A stretch of 64,000 bases of DNA from CAWBOV01 sp963790525 (GTDB taxonomy: Bacteria > Actinomycetota > Actinomycetes > Mycobacteriales > Jatrophihabitantaceae). The stretch lies in NCBI GenBank assembly GCA_963790525.1, contig CAWBOV010000004.1, positions 434,001 through 498,000 on the forward strand, read 5' to 3'. The notes below the pieces were generated by a model. The model did not search any database. It had not been told where the DNA came from and saw only the letters and a program-made list of their open reading frames with translations. Below are positions 23,031-31,117 of this stretch, piece after piece. Position 1 is the stretch's first letter. Each line of letters begins with the position of its first letter. Position numbers and translations under genes: made by a program.

Positions 23031-25853
23031 GTGGTGTTCTCCAGAATCTTGCGCGCCGGCGAGGGCAAAATCGTCCGCCGTCTGTCCGCTATCGCCGACC
23101 AGATCGAATCCCTCGAGGGCGACTACGTCGACCTGAGCGACGCGGAGCTGCGCGCGCAGACCGACGAGTTCAGAGAGCGGTATGCCGACGGGGAGACCCT
23201 CGACGACCTGCTGCCCGAGGCATTCGCCGTCGTCCGGGAGGCCGCGCGCCGCACGCTGGGGCAGTTCCACTACAACGTCCAGCTGATGGGCGGGGCGGCG
23301 CTGCACCTCGGCAACATCGCCGAGATGAAGACCGGTGAGGGCAAGACCCTCGTCTCGACCCTCCCGGTGTACCTCAACGCCCTCACCGGCGACGGCGTCC
23401 ACGTCGTCACGGTCAACGACTACCTCGCCTCGCGTGACGCCGACTGGATGGGACGCGTCCACCGCTTCCTCGGCCTGTCGGTCGGCAAGATCCTGTCCGA
23501 CATGTCGCCGGACCAGCGGCGCGCGTCCTACGCCTGCGACATCACCTACGGCACGAACAACGAGTTCGGTTTCGACTACCTGCGCGACAACATGGCCTGG
23601 TCCCGCGACGACCTCGTCCAGCGTGGCCACCACTACGCCGTGGTCGACGAGGTCGACTCCATCCTCATCGACGAGGCGCGTACTCCGCTGATCATCTCCG
23701 GCCCCGCCGAGGAGAACCAGCGCTGGTACTCGGAGTTCGCGCGGCTGACCCCCCGCCTCAAGCGGGACACCCACTACGAGGTCGACGAGGGCAAGCGCAC
23801 GATCGCCGTCACCGAGGAGGGCGTGGAGTTCGTCGAGGACCAGCTAGGCATGGAGAACCTCTACGAGGCGGCCAACACGCCTCTGGTCGGCTACCTGAAC
23901 AACGCGCTGAAGGCCAAGGAGCTCTACCACCGCGACAAGGACTACATCGTCCGCGACGGCGAGGTGCTCATCGTCGACGAGTTCACCGGGCGCATCCTGG
24001 CCGGGCGCCGCTACAACGAGGGCATGCATCAGGCGATCGAGGCCAAGGAGGGCGTGCAGATCCAGCAGGAGAACCAGACGCTGGCCACGATCACGCTGCA
24101 GAACTACTTCCGGCTCTACGAGAAGCTCTCGGGCATGACCGGCACGGCGCAGACCGAGGCCGCTGAGCTCCATCAGATCTACAAGCTCGGTGTCGTCCCG
24201 ATCCCGACCAACAAGCCGGCCGTCCGCGCGGACGAGACCGACGTCATCTACAAGACCGAGGACGCGAAGTTCGCCGCCGTCGTCGACGACATCGCCGAGC
24301 GGCACGAGGAGGGGCAGCCCATCCTCGTCGGCACCGCCTCGGTGGCCAAGTCGGAGCTGCTCGCCGGACTCCTGCTGCGGCGCGGAATCCCGCACGAGGT
24401 CCTCAACGCCAAACAGCACGCGCGCGAGGCCGCCATCGTCGCGCAGGCCGGGCGCAAGGGTGCGGTCACGGTGGCCACCAACATGGCCGGCCGTGGCACC
24501 GACATCATGCTCGGTGGGAACCCGGAGTACATGGCCGACGAGTCCCTGCGCGAGCGCGGCCTCACACCGGCGGACACGCCGGAGGAGTACGAAGCCGCCT
24601 GGCCCGATGCTCTGGACAAGGCCAAGGCCGAGGTCGAGAAGGAGCACGACGAGGTCGTCGAGCTCGGCGGTCTCTACGTGCTGGGCACCGAGCGGCACGA
24701 GTCGCGGCGCATCGACAACCAGCTGCGTGGCCGGTCCGGGCGGCAGGGTGACCCCGGCGAATCCCGCTTCTACCTCTCCCTCGGCGACGATCTCATGGTC
24801 CGCTTCAGCGGCGACCGGATCGCTGCGTGGATGAACATGATGCGTCTGCCCGAGGACACGCCGCTGGAGTACAAGCCGGTGTCGAAGGCGATCGCGTCGG
24901 CGCAGGCGCAGGTCGAGGGCCAGAACTTCGAGATCCGCAAGGATGTCCTCAAGTACGACGAGGTGCTGAACAAGCAGCGCACGGTCATCTACGACGAGCG
25001 GCGTAAGGTCCTGTCCGGAGTCGACCTCAGTGACCAGATCCGGCCGATGATCGACGAGGTCGTGACCGGGTACGTCGACGGCGCCACCGCGAACGGGTAC
25101 GCCGAGGAGTGGGACCTCGATCAGCTGTGGACGGCTCTGAAGACGCTGTACCCGATCTCGCTGACCGTCGAGGAGGCGATCGAGACCTCGGGCGGCGCGA
25201 AGAACGACCTGACGCGGGAGTTCCTGATCGAGGAGATCCGCGCCGACGCCCAGGCCGCCTACGACCAGCGTGAGGACGAGCTGACCGCCGACGTGCTGCG
25301 CGAACTCGAACGCCGCGTCCTGCTGTCCGTCGTCGACCGCAAGTGGCGCGAACACCTCTACGAGATGGACTACCTGCGCGAAGGCATCGGCCTGCGCGCG
25401 ATGGGTCAGCGTGATCCGCTGGTGGAGTACCAGCGCGAGGGTTTCGACATGTTCGCCGCCATGATGGACGCCATCAAGGAGGAGTCGGTCGGCTTCCTGT
25501 TCAACCTCGAGGTCGAGGTGGACGAGGATGCCGGCGACGCAGCTCCGCCCGCTCCCGCTGAGGAGGCCGACGAGGGCGCCCTCGCCGACGCCGTCAAGCG
25601 GCTCGCGCGGGGCGAGGCTCCTGCCGCGCCCAAGCAGGTCAACGCCAAGGGACTCAACGGGCAGCGCACGTCGGCCCCGCTCACCTACAGCGCGCCCGAG
25701 CTCGGCTCCGACGAGCCCGAGGTCCACGTCGGCGATGCTGCCTCGGGAGCCAACGGCAGCAAGCCGGGCGCGACAAGTGCCCGGCGCCAGCAGGCACGGT
25801 CCAACCCCAACCGGGGCAGTCGCGGCGGGAACTCGCGCAAGCGCCGCCGCTGA
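23031..25853 (+). CDS. secA: preprotein translocase ATPase SecA (SecA1)
   Basis: SecA drives Sec-dependent export through SecYEG. The 940-residue protein has every expected motor element: Walker A MKTGEGKT (near residue 100), Walker B with VDEVDSILIDEARTP, the preprotein cross-linking domain, MSGMTGTAQTEA-like motif IV region, NMAGRGTDIMLGG, and QLRGRSGRQGDPG. It is the housekeeping SecA1 type, not the smaller SecA2. The C-terminus is an acidic/Ala-rich linker and a basic tail (RKRRR) without the four-residue zinc finger of E. coli SecA, as usual in actinobacteria. The start at GTG 23031 rests on the upstream TAGGAT hexamer and family N-terminus. Confidence 0.97.
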   Translation: MVFSRILRAGEGKIVRRLSAIADQIESLEGDYVDLSDAELRAQTDEFRERYADGETLDDLLPEAFAVVREAARRTLGQFHYNVQLMGGAALHLGNIAEMKTGEGKTLVSTLPVYLNALTGDGVHVVTVNDYLASRDADWMGRVHRFLGLSVGKILSDMSPDQRRASYACDITYGTNNEFGFDYLRDNMAWSRDDLVQRGHHYAVVDEVDSILIDEARTPLIISGPAEENQRWYSEFARLTPRLKRDTHYEVDEGKRTIAVTEEGVEFVEDQLGMENLYEAANTPLVGYLNNALKAKELYHRDKDYIVRDGEVLIVDEFTGRILAGRRYNEGMHQAIEAKEGVQIQQENQTLATITLQNYFRLYEKLSGMTGTAQTEAAELHQIYKLGVVPIPTNKPAVRADETDVIYKTEDAKFAAVVDDIAERHEEGQPILVGTASVAKSELLAGLLLRRGIPHEVLNAKQHAREAAIVAQAGRKGAVTVATNMAGRGTDIMLGGNPEYMADESLRERGLTPADTPEEYEAAWPDALDKAKAEVEKEHDEVVELGGLYVLGTERHESRRIDNQLRGRSGRQGDPGESRFYLSLGDDLMVRFSGDRIAAWMNMMRLPEDTPLEYKPVSKAIASAQAQVEGQNFEIRKDVLKYDEVLNKQRTVIYDERRKVLSGVDLSDQIRPMIDEVVTGYVDGATANGYAEEWDLDQLWTALKTLYPISLTVEEAIETSGGAKNDLTREFLIEEIRADAQAAYDQREDELTADVLRELERRVLLSVVDRKWREHLYEMDYLREGIGLRAMGQRDPLVEYQREGFDMFAAMMDAIKEESVGFLFNLEVEVDEDAGDAAPPAPAEEADEGALADAVKRLARGEAPAAPKQVNAKGLNGQRTSAPLTYSAPELGSDEPEVHVGDAASGANGSKPGATSARRQQARSNPNRGSRGGNSRKRRR

Positions 25854-25984
25854 CCGCGTGCGCGCGTCGTCGCCCGGCTGAAGCGCGCGGCGACCTGCTC
25901 GACGACGCGTGGGTCGTCGCCGGTCGATCGGACGTCGCCGTTGGAGGGGGCGGGTTTTCCGGTGGCGCAGGTCGGCGTACGGAC

Positions 25985-26269
25985 TCAGGACAGCCCGAGG
26001 ACGCCGTCTGCGACCCGGGTCACGGTGAACTCGACGACCTCGTACCGGGCCGCTCCTGAGCGGTGGAACGGGTCCTCCGCGAGAATAGCCTCGAGCGCAT
26101 CGCGACCCATCTCCCCGGCGAGGATCACCCCACCGATCCTCGGAACCTGTCGCCCGGAGGCGAGGAAGGCGCCCGCTGCGTAGTACCGGTCCAGCCAGTC
26201 GACGTGCGCATTGATCAGCGCCTCGATGACGTCCAGCGGGCGGGTGTAGGTGAGCGTCACGATGAACAC
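25985..26269 (-). CDS. YciI-family protein
   Basis: This 94-residue YCII-related protein has the conserved N-terminal strand FIVTLTYTRP, the His-x2-W-x-Asp element AHVDWLDRY whose His and Asp form the putative active dyad, and the turn LASGRQVPRIGGVIL. Family functions are mostly unproven; some members are hydrolases or halogenation partners. The GTG at 26269 gives the normal family start. It ends an apparent reverse-strand cluster with a DUF6459-like gene (20 bases upstream) and a LysM membrane protein. About 130 bases of unassigned sequence separate it from secA. Confidence 0.8.
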   Translation of the reverse strand: MFIVTLTYTRPLDVIEALINAHVDWLDRYYAAGAFLASGRQVPRIGGVILAGEMGRDALEAILAEDPFHRSGAARYEVVEFTVTRVADGVLGLS

Positions 26270-26289
26270 CTCTTCGACGCTAGCCGACC

Positions 26290-26868
26290 TCAGCCGATCT
26301 GCATACGCACGCACCGCCAGCGTCCGTCCAGACCCTCCAGCCGCCCTGCGATCGCCCGGAACCGTGTGCCGAACTGCACTACCGCGGTGAGTTCCGCGAC
26401 GCCGTCCGCCGGCTCCATCACATGCAGTGAGTGAAGGACGGGCATCGCCGGGCCGAAGCTGCGCCGGCGCCGGCCGAGGTCCCGGCTCAGGCCGGCGTGG
26501 ACCCCGACGGAGGTGTGCGCGGCGAGCTGCGCGATCGGGCGGCGGCCGCCGATGACCTCGAGCAGTCCCTGTACGAACTGGCGCCCGAAACGATGGGGAT
26601 CGGGGAGTTCCCGCCGCCCGGTCGCGCGGGGCGCGAACGGGTCGGTTCGGATGGCCAGGCGCAGCGACGACGGCGCGCGCAGGTCCTCGGATTGCGCAGT
26701 CGGAAAGGGCAGTGGCGGCTCGTGGGGGCCGACCACGCTCAGATGGCGCACCGGCGCCTCGTCGTCGAACGCGGGGTCGCGGGTGGGCGCGACGCTGATC
26801 CGGCACCGGCCGGCCCGCCACGGTTGCGCACCCAGCAGCATGCCGTCCGGAGTGGTGGCGCTCGTCAT
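26290..26868 (-). CDS. conserved actinobacterial protein (Rv3231c/DUF6459-like)
   Basis: This Arg-rich, 192-residue protein has a disordered N-terminal third and a C-terminal domain. That domain carries FVQGLLEVIGGRRPIAQL, then hydrophobic strands with VQFGTRFRAIAGRLEGLDGRWRC (quoted in part). The pattern matches small actinobacterial proteins placed near secA, such as the DUF6459 group. That match is from memory and tentative, and no function is known. The ATG at 26868 gives a plausible start. The frame is open further upstream, but that part is not family-like. It sits between a LysM protein and a YciI protein on the same strand. Confidence 0.55.
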   Translation of the reverse strand: MTSATTPDGMLLGAQPWRAGRCRISVAPTRDPAFDDEAPVRHLSVVGPHEPPLPFPTAQSEDLRAPSSLRLAIRTDPFAPRATGRRELPDPHRFGRQFVQGLLEVIGGRRPIAQLAAHTSVGVHAGLSRDLGRRRRSFGPAMPVLHSLHVMEPADGVAELTAVVQFGTRFRAIAGRLEGLDGRWRCVRMQIG

Positions 26869-26932
26869 CTGCTCGTGGCTCCGATCTGGGTAGCGGTCAT
26901 GGGGTGTGTTCCTCGGCGTGTGGCACGTGGCG

Positions 26933-27694
26933 TCATCCGAGCGGCCCGGACACGGTCGGTTCGCGCTCCTGGCCGGGTGCATGCAGGTGCTGGCCGGGGA
27001 GGAGTCGGCCGGGGTCGGGTCCGATCGTCCTGGCGTTGGCCCGGTACCACCGCGGCCACGTGGCGGCGATCTGCTGGCCGATGGCGTGCGGGCCGAGGCG
27101 GCGCGCTGCGATCAGCCAGAGCGAGTCACCGGGCATGACGACGACGTCGGCGGGCGCGGACCGGGATGTGCCGCCCGCCCCAGCCTCGGAGGTGGTGCCG
27201 GGCCACGGCACGGCAGGTGATTCCGGCGCGGGAGTTCGCGGCCAATCGATCTGCGGTTCCGTGGCCGGGCTCGCTCGCGCGGACGCGACGGCGTGTACCC
27301 GAGGCTGCGCCTGGGCCGCACCGGCCCAGGCCGTTCCGGCGGCGATCGGTGTCAGCGCGATCGCAGCACCCGTGGCGCCTGCCAGGATCCTGCGCAGCGC
27401 CGCGGGCACGGTCCGGCGGGCGACCGCGGATGCCAGTCGGCCGAGGCCGCCGGGCAGCTGCGACGCTGCAGTCACCGCGATGCCCAGGGCCAGCCAGGCC
27501 GCGATCGTCCAGAGTCCAGTGCGGGCCAACTCCAGCGCGGCACGATCCGCGCCGTGGAGCGCGACCCAGCGCTGCGGATGGGCGAGCAGGTGCGCAACGG
27601 AGGCTCGTGGACGGGCGAGGTCGAGGATCGTGAGGTCGCAGACGACCAGGACGACGGCAAGGGCGGTAGCCCGGTGACGGCAGTATGTCTGCAT
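26933..27694 (-). CDS. LysM-domain membrane protein
   Basis: This 253-residue protein has three hydrophobic segments (about 10-27, 58-80 and 104-126). A Pro/Ala-rich exposed linker follows, then a C-terminal LysM-like module (about 186-243): VVMPGDSLWLIAARRLG, then RLLPGQHLHAP. LysM modules bind peptidoglycan N-acetylglucosamine, so the protein likely anchors something at the wall. Similar short membrane-LysM proteins occur in other actinobacteria without known roles. It heads a reverse-strand trio (LysM, DUF6459-like, YciI) and diverges from a conserved unknown gene across an AT-rich, repeat-bearing promoter region. Confidence 0.72.
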   Translation of the reverse strand: MQTYCRHRATALAVVLVVCDLTILDLARPRASVAHLLAHPQRWVALHGADRAALELARTGLWTIAAWLALGIAVTAASQLPGGLGRLASAVARRTVPAALRRILAGATGAAIALTPIAAGTAWAGAAQAQPRVHAVASARASPATEPQIDWPRTPAPESPAVPWPGTTSEAGAGGTSRSAPADVVVMPGDSLWLIAARRLGPHAIGQQIAATWPRWYRANARTIGPDPGRLLPGQHLHAPGQEREPTVSGPLG

Positions 27695-27725
27695 CCGCTT
27701 TCCGTCCGATCAGGGGAACTGGTTT

Positions 27726-27752
27726 CATTTGCTTGCATTTGCATGTGTACAC
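27726..27752. promoter_or_regulatory. direct repeats and palindrome in a divergent promoter
   Basis: CATTTGC at 27726-27732 recurs at 27736-27742, spaced by exactly ten bases (one helical turn), and is followed by the palindrome GTGTACAC at 27745-27752. The surrounding 42 bases are about 43 percent GC by count, unusual for this genome. The site lies between divergent LysM and conserved-unknown genes. It is a candidate binding site for an excisionase/BldC-type regulator, such as the product of the HTH gene at 28414-28650. Confidence 0.35.
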
Positions 27753-27811
27753 GTTGTGACCGATGTCTGCAAGATGCGTGCGATGTCCGATATGAATGCA
27801 AGACTGTCCGC

Positions 27812-28372
27812 ATGCGCTGGGATGATCTGTTCGCGGACCTGGAGGCCCAACTCGCCCTGGCGGTGACGCGTGAGCGCGCGGCGGAGATCGATGAACGAGT
27901 GCGGATCGAGTTCGCCGGCATCCGCGTGCGGGATCGGCTGCGCCCGGCGGTGGGTACGGTGCTGAGCCTTCGCGTCCTCGGTGGCGTGCACGTGTCGGGC
28001 GAGCTCCGGCGCCTCGGTGCCGACTGGGCTCTCGTTGCCGAGCAGAAGTCGCGTTCCTGCCTCGTGCCGCTGGGAGCGGTGATGTCGATCGGTGGGCTCG
28101 GGCGCTGGAGCGCGGCCCCGGACTCGGCCGGGGTTGTCGCGTCGCGGCTGCGACTGCGGTCGGTGCTGCGCGGCGTCGGACGTGATCGCTCAGCCGTCCG
28201 GATCCATCTCGCGGACTCGGCCCTGCTCGACGGCACCATCGACCGGGTCGGCGCCGACCACGTCGAGGTTGCCCTCCACGACGTAGGGGTCGCGCGGCGT
28301 CGCGGGGAGGTCCGCGAGGTGGTCGCCGTCCCGCTCGCGGCGATCGTGGCAGTGCGGCGCGAGGATGCCTAG
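27812..28372 (+). CDS. conserved actinobacterial protein of unknown function
   Basis: This 186-residue protein begins MRWDDLFADLEAQL and contains repeated small beta-strand units (such as LRRLGADWALVAEQ and DGTIDRVGADHVEVALHDVG). The pattern suggests an Sm- or PRC-like barrel preceded by a helical N-terminus. Homologs with the same opening are widespread in actinobacteria and are sometimes mislabelled Fis-family regulators. No catalytic motif is visible. It is convergent with the HTH gene (41-base gap) and divergent from the LysM gene. The start is the ATG at 27812; the frame is open upstream but the family N-terminus begins here. Confidence 0.65.
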   Translation: MRWDDLFADLEAQLALAVTRERAAEIDERVRIEFAGIRVRDRLRPAVGTVLSLRVLGGVHVSGELRRLGADWALVAEQKSRSCLVPLGAVMSIGGLGRWSAAPDSAGVVASRLRLRSVLRGVGRDRSAVRIHLADSALLDGTIDRVGADHVEVALHDVGVARRRGEVREVVAVPLAAIVAVRREDA

Positions 28373-28413
28373 CCGGTGCGCAGACGGTCGGGTCGGTCAG
28401 GTCGGGCGGCGAC

Positions 28414-28650
28414 TCACTCCCGGGTCGGCTCGATGTCGGCGAGAGGATGATCCGCGACGAACTGACGGGTCTGGTCGTACATCCGGGCGATGTAGCTCTC
28501 CAGCTTGTCGCGCTCGACGCGCCACTGGCCGCGACCGCCGATCTTGATGGCTTCGAGATCGCCGCTGCGCACCAGGGCGTAGGTCTGGGATGCGGAGATG
28601 TTCAGGACGTCGGCGACGTCGGCGAGGGTGAGGAAACGATCGGTGGCCAT
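28414..28650 (-). CDS. excisionase/BldC-type helix-turn-helix protein
   Basis: This 78-residue protein is a single MerR/excisionase-like winged-helix: FLTLADVADVLNISASQTYALVRSGDLEAIKIGGRGQWRVERDKLESYI, seen in pieces, covers about residues 6-55. A short helical tail ending IEPTRE follows. The family includes BldC, a developmental regulator that binds direct repeats, and phage excisionases. No integrase or att-like site is nearby, so a chromosomal regulatory role is more likely. A GAGGAG ribosome site precedes the ATG. It diverges from the CpaB-like gene, and the gap holds a DnaA-box-like sequence. Confidence 0.82.
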   Translation of the reverse strand: MATDRFLTLADVADVLNISASQTYALVRSGDLEAIKIGGRGQWRVERDKLESYIARMYDQTRQFVADHPLADIEPTRE

Positions 28651-28743
28651 CGCGACGTCGCTCCTCTGCTGTTCGGGCTGTGTGCTCACTGTTCGGGCGA
28701 ATATGACCGTCATTCTGGCAGGGCCGATCGACCGGTGGAGCGT

Positions 28744-28752
28744 CTGTCCACA
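28744..28752 (+). promoter_or_regulatory. DnaA-box-like site before cpaB-like gene
   Basis: CTGTCCACA fits the degenerate actinobacterial DnaA-box consensus. It lies in the gap between the divergent HTH and CpaB-like genes and may be coincidental. Confidence 0.25.
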
Positions 28753-28803
28753 GGCTGCGATACGGACTTTCCAGGCGTACCACCCATCAGGCACCATGGG
28801 GTC

Positions 28804-29487
28804 GTGACGACGACGTCCCCTTCTCCGAGACGATTGCGCCCACCCAGGTGGTTCGACGTACGGCTGGTCATCGGCGTGGCGATGGTGCTCGCCTCCGTCG
28901 CCGGCGGCGCCGCGCTGGTTGCCGCGTCGGACTCGACACGGCCGGTGCTTGCCGTGACGCGGGACCTCGATGTGGGCAGCGTCCTGCAGCCCTCCGACCT
29001 CACCGTCGTCAAGGTTCGGCTCGCCTCCAGCTCGGCTCGGTACTTCCCGGCCACGTCTGCGTTGGCGGGTCAGGCTCTGCTCGTCCCGATCCAGGCTGGT
29101 CAGCTCCTCCCGCGCTCGGCTGTCGGGGCGCCGGACCCGCATCTGACGACACTCACCGTGCCCGTCGAGCCGGAGAACGCCCCGGATGTCCAGCGCGGCC
29201 AGCGGGTCACGGTCTGGGTCTCCGGTCAGTACTGCGCTGCGGTCCCCGTACTGGCCGACGCGACGGTCCAGGCAGTGCGTTCGGCGGGCAGCGGGGCGTT
29301 GTCCTCGGCGACGGAGGAGAGCGTGGTGGTGCGAGTGCCCCCGGCGCTGGCTCAGCGCGTCGTCACGGCGTTGGGCGTCACCGGAGCCGTGATCCGCGTC
29401 GGGGTGCTCAGCGGGCCCTCCGAGCGGGACGCCAACGCCGACCTGGCGGACCTGTCTACGTGCGACGACCCGAGGCAGTCCTCGTGA
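28804..29487 (+). CDS. SAF-domain protein, CpaB/RcpC-like
   Basis: This 227-residue protein has one N-terminal membrane helix (about 20-40, GVAMVLASVAGGAALVAAS) followed by a SAF domain (about 45-110: VTRDLDVGSVLQPSDL, then LVPIQAGQLLPRSAV). CpaB/RcpC proteins are periplasmic or envelope parts of Tad/Flp pilus machines. The next gene, a TadZ-like ATPase, overlaps by four bases, supporting a pilus-related pair. The rest of a tad operon is not adjacent; the TadE/TadG-like genes at the window start are 28 kb away. It starts at GTG 28804. Confidence 0.75.
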   Translation: MTTTSPSPRRLRPPRWFDVRLVIGVAMVLASVAGGAALVAASDSTRPVLAVTRDLDVGSVLQPSDLTVVKVRLASSSARYFPATSALAGQALLVPIQAGQLLPRSAVGAPDPHLTTLTVPVEPENAPDVQRGQRVTVWVSGQYCAAVPVLADATVQAVRSAGSGALSSATEESVVVRVPPALAQRVVTALGVTGAVIRVGVLSGPSERDANADLADLSTCDDPRQSS

Positions 29488-30791
29488 CGATCTCACTTGT
29501 GACCGCCCTCGGCTCGGCCGGGTGGGAGGCCGACATGATCGCAACGCTCGAGAGAACTCCGGGGCTGTCGGTGGCGCGGCGGTGCGTGGACGTGGTGGAG
29601 CTGCTGTCGGTCGCGGCGACCGGACAGGCCCGCGCTGCGCTGGTGTCGATGGAGTTGCGCCGACTGGACGTGGACGTGGTCGACCGTCTCCGCGCCGCGG
29701 AGGTCGTCCCTGTCGGCGTGGTGCGACGGGCAGACACCGCCGCCGAACAACACCTGGCGCGCCTCGGCGTGCGCCACATCATCCCCTCGGACGCGCTGCC
29801 CGATGTGATCGTGGCCGTGGTCTCCGCCGCGGTGGAGGATCGGGCGGACACCGCCGACCTGCACTCCTTCGCCGACCCTGTCGCCGCGACCGGGTCGGTG
29901 ATTGCCCCGACCGGGGCTCCGTCGGTCGTGAACCCGTCAGCCCGCGGCGCGGTCATCGCCGTCTGGGGTCCGACCGGCGCTCCCGGGCGCACGACCGTGG
30001 CGATCGGCCTCGCCGATGAGATCGCTCGCCTCGGCCGGACGGTGCTGCTCATCGACGCCGACGTCTACGGCGGTGTCGCGGCGGCCGTTCTCGGGCTGCT
30101 GGACGAGTCGCCGGGCCTCGCGGCAGCCTGCCGTGCGGCGGGGGCTTCCCGCCTCGATGCCGGAGCGCTGGCAGGGCTGGCCTGGCAGCTCGGGCCGGGC
30201 TTACGCGTGCTGACGGGCATCCCGCGTGCTGAGCGGTGGCCGGAGTTGCGCGCCTCCGCCATCGACCCGGTGCTGGGCGCGGCGCGCGAGCTCGCGGAAT
30301 TCACGATCGTCGATTGCGGGTTCGCCATCGAGGAGGACGAGGAGATCAGCTACGACTCGGTCGCGCCACGACGGAACGGGGTCACCCTCGCCGCGCTCGC
30401 GGCGAGCGACCTGGTCGTCGTCGTCGGGACGGCAGATCCGATCGGGATGCAGCGGCTGATCCGCGCGCTCGGCGATCTGCGGGACGCCGAGATCGCGGCG
30501 ACGGTGTGGGTGGTCCTCAACCGGGTTCGTCCGGGTGCTGTTCCCGGACGTGTCGCGGACGAACTGGGATCGGCGCTTCAGCGTTTTGCGGGGCGCTCGC
30601 CGGCCGCATTGCTCCCGTTCGACCTCGATTCCCTCGACTCGGCCGTGCTCACCGGCCGCACGCTGGCTGAGGCTCGGCCCGCGAGTCGACTCCGTCGGGC
30701 GCTGGCCGAACTCGCCACGGCCATCGCCGCCCATCGTCCAGCGGGGGAGGAGGACGTCGGGATCCACTCGCACCCGGCCGTCCCGCCCTGA
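29484..30791 (+). CDS. TadZ/CpaE-like ParA-family ATPase
   Basis: This 435-residue protein has a receiver-like N-terminal domain (about 1-125) and a ParA/MinD-type ATPase domain (about 154-400). Motif A reads GPTGAPGRTT at 162-171, with Arg where deviant Walker A boxes normally carry Lys, and LLIDADVYGG follows. TadZ/CpaE proteins localise Tad pilus machinery to the cell pole; Ssd-like relatives affect septum placement. The overlap with the CpaB-like gene (GTGA) fits pilus assembly. The Arg substitution may weaken ATP hydrolysis; TadZ proteins often have altered P-loops. The GTG at 29484 is the start. Confidence 0.75.
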   Translation: MTISLVTALGSAGWEADMIATLERTPGLSVARRCVDVVELLSVAATGQARAALVSMELRRLDVDVVDRLRAAEVVPVGVVRRADTAAEQHLARLGVRHIIPSDALPDVIVAVVSAAVEDRADTADLHSFADPVAATGSVIAPTGAPSVVNPSARGAVIAVWGPTGAPGRTTVAIGLADEIARLGRTVLLIDADVYGGVAAAVLGLLDESPGLAAACRAAGASRLDAGALAGLAWQLGPGLRVLTGIPRAERWPELRASAIDPVLGAARELAEFTIVDCGFAIEEDEEISYDSVAPRRNGVTLAALAASDLVVVVGTADPIGMQRLIRALGDLRDAEIAATVWVVLNRVRPGAVPGRVADELGSALQRFAGRSPAALLPFDLDSLDSAVLTGRTLAEARPASRLRRALAELATAIAAHRPAGEEDVGIHSHPAVPP

Positions 30792-31117
30792 TCACGGTTC
30801 CCCTGCCAGTGGTTGCGTCGACTCCAGCGGATTCAGCTTTTCCGACGACTCCAGCTGATGCGGAGATCCGGCGGCGCCGAGGTTTAGGCGGTCGCCTGGA
30901 GCCGCGGGTGCCGGAGCCGTCACGTTCGGAGGCGAGGAATCGTGGTTCGGGCACACAGGAGCCGTTCACGGCGCGTTCACCTGGCAGTCACGCGGCAACG
31001 TGTGGGAAACTTACTGATCGGTAGCCGTCTGAATCACCGCCGGTGGGATCACCCTCCTGGCAGACGGACGATGTTCTGGTGCGCGTATGCGTGCAGATGA
31101 GGGATCGAGGTGGCGAC
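30792..31117. other. intergenic region upstream of wax ester synthase, with a palindrome
   Basis: This 326-base gap holds no convincing gene. A 71-codon frame at 30809-31024 lacks any family features. The notable element is TACTGATCGGTA at 31012-31023, a 12-bp near-palindrome (10 of 12 positions symmetric) about 95 bases before the WS/DGAT start. It resembles a TetR-type operator. No RNA gene is recognised. Confidence 0.4.

Noticed and set aside
23844..25727. 627-codon reverse frame over secA
   Set aside because: Antisense shadow of secA; composition biased, no family resemblance.
28414..28650. phage excisionase or integrated element
   Set aside because: No integrase, attachment repeat or phage gene nearby; surrounding genes are conserved chromosomal ones.
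30809..31024. 71-codon frame before the WS/DGAT gene
   Set aside because: No ribosome site or family features; lies in the promoter region.
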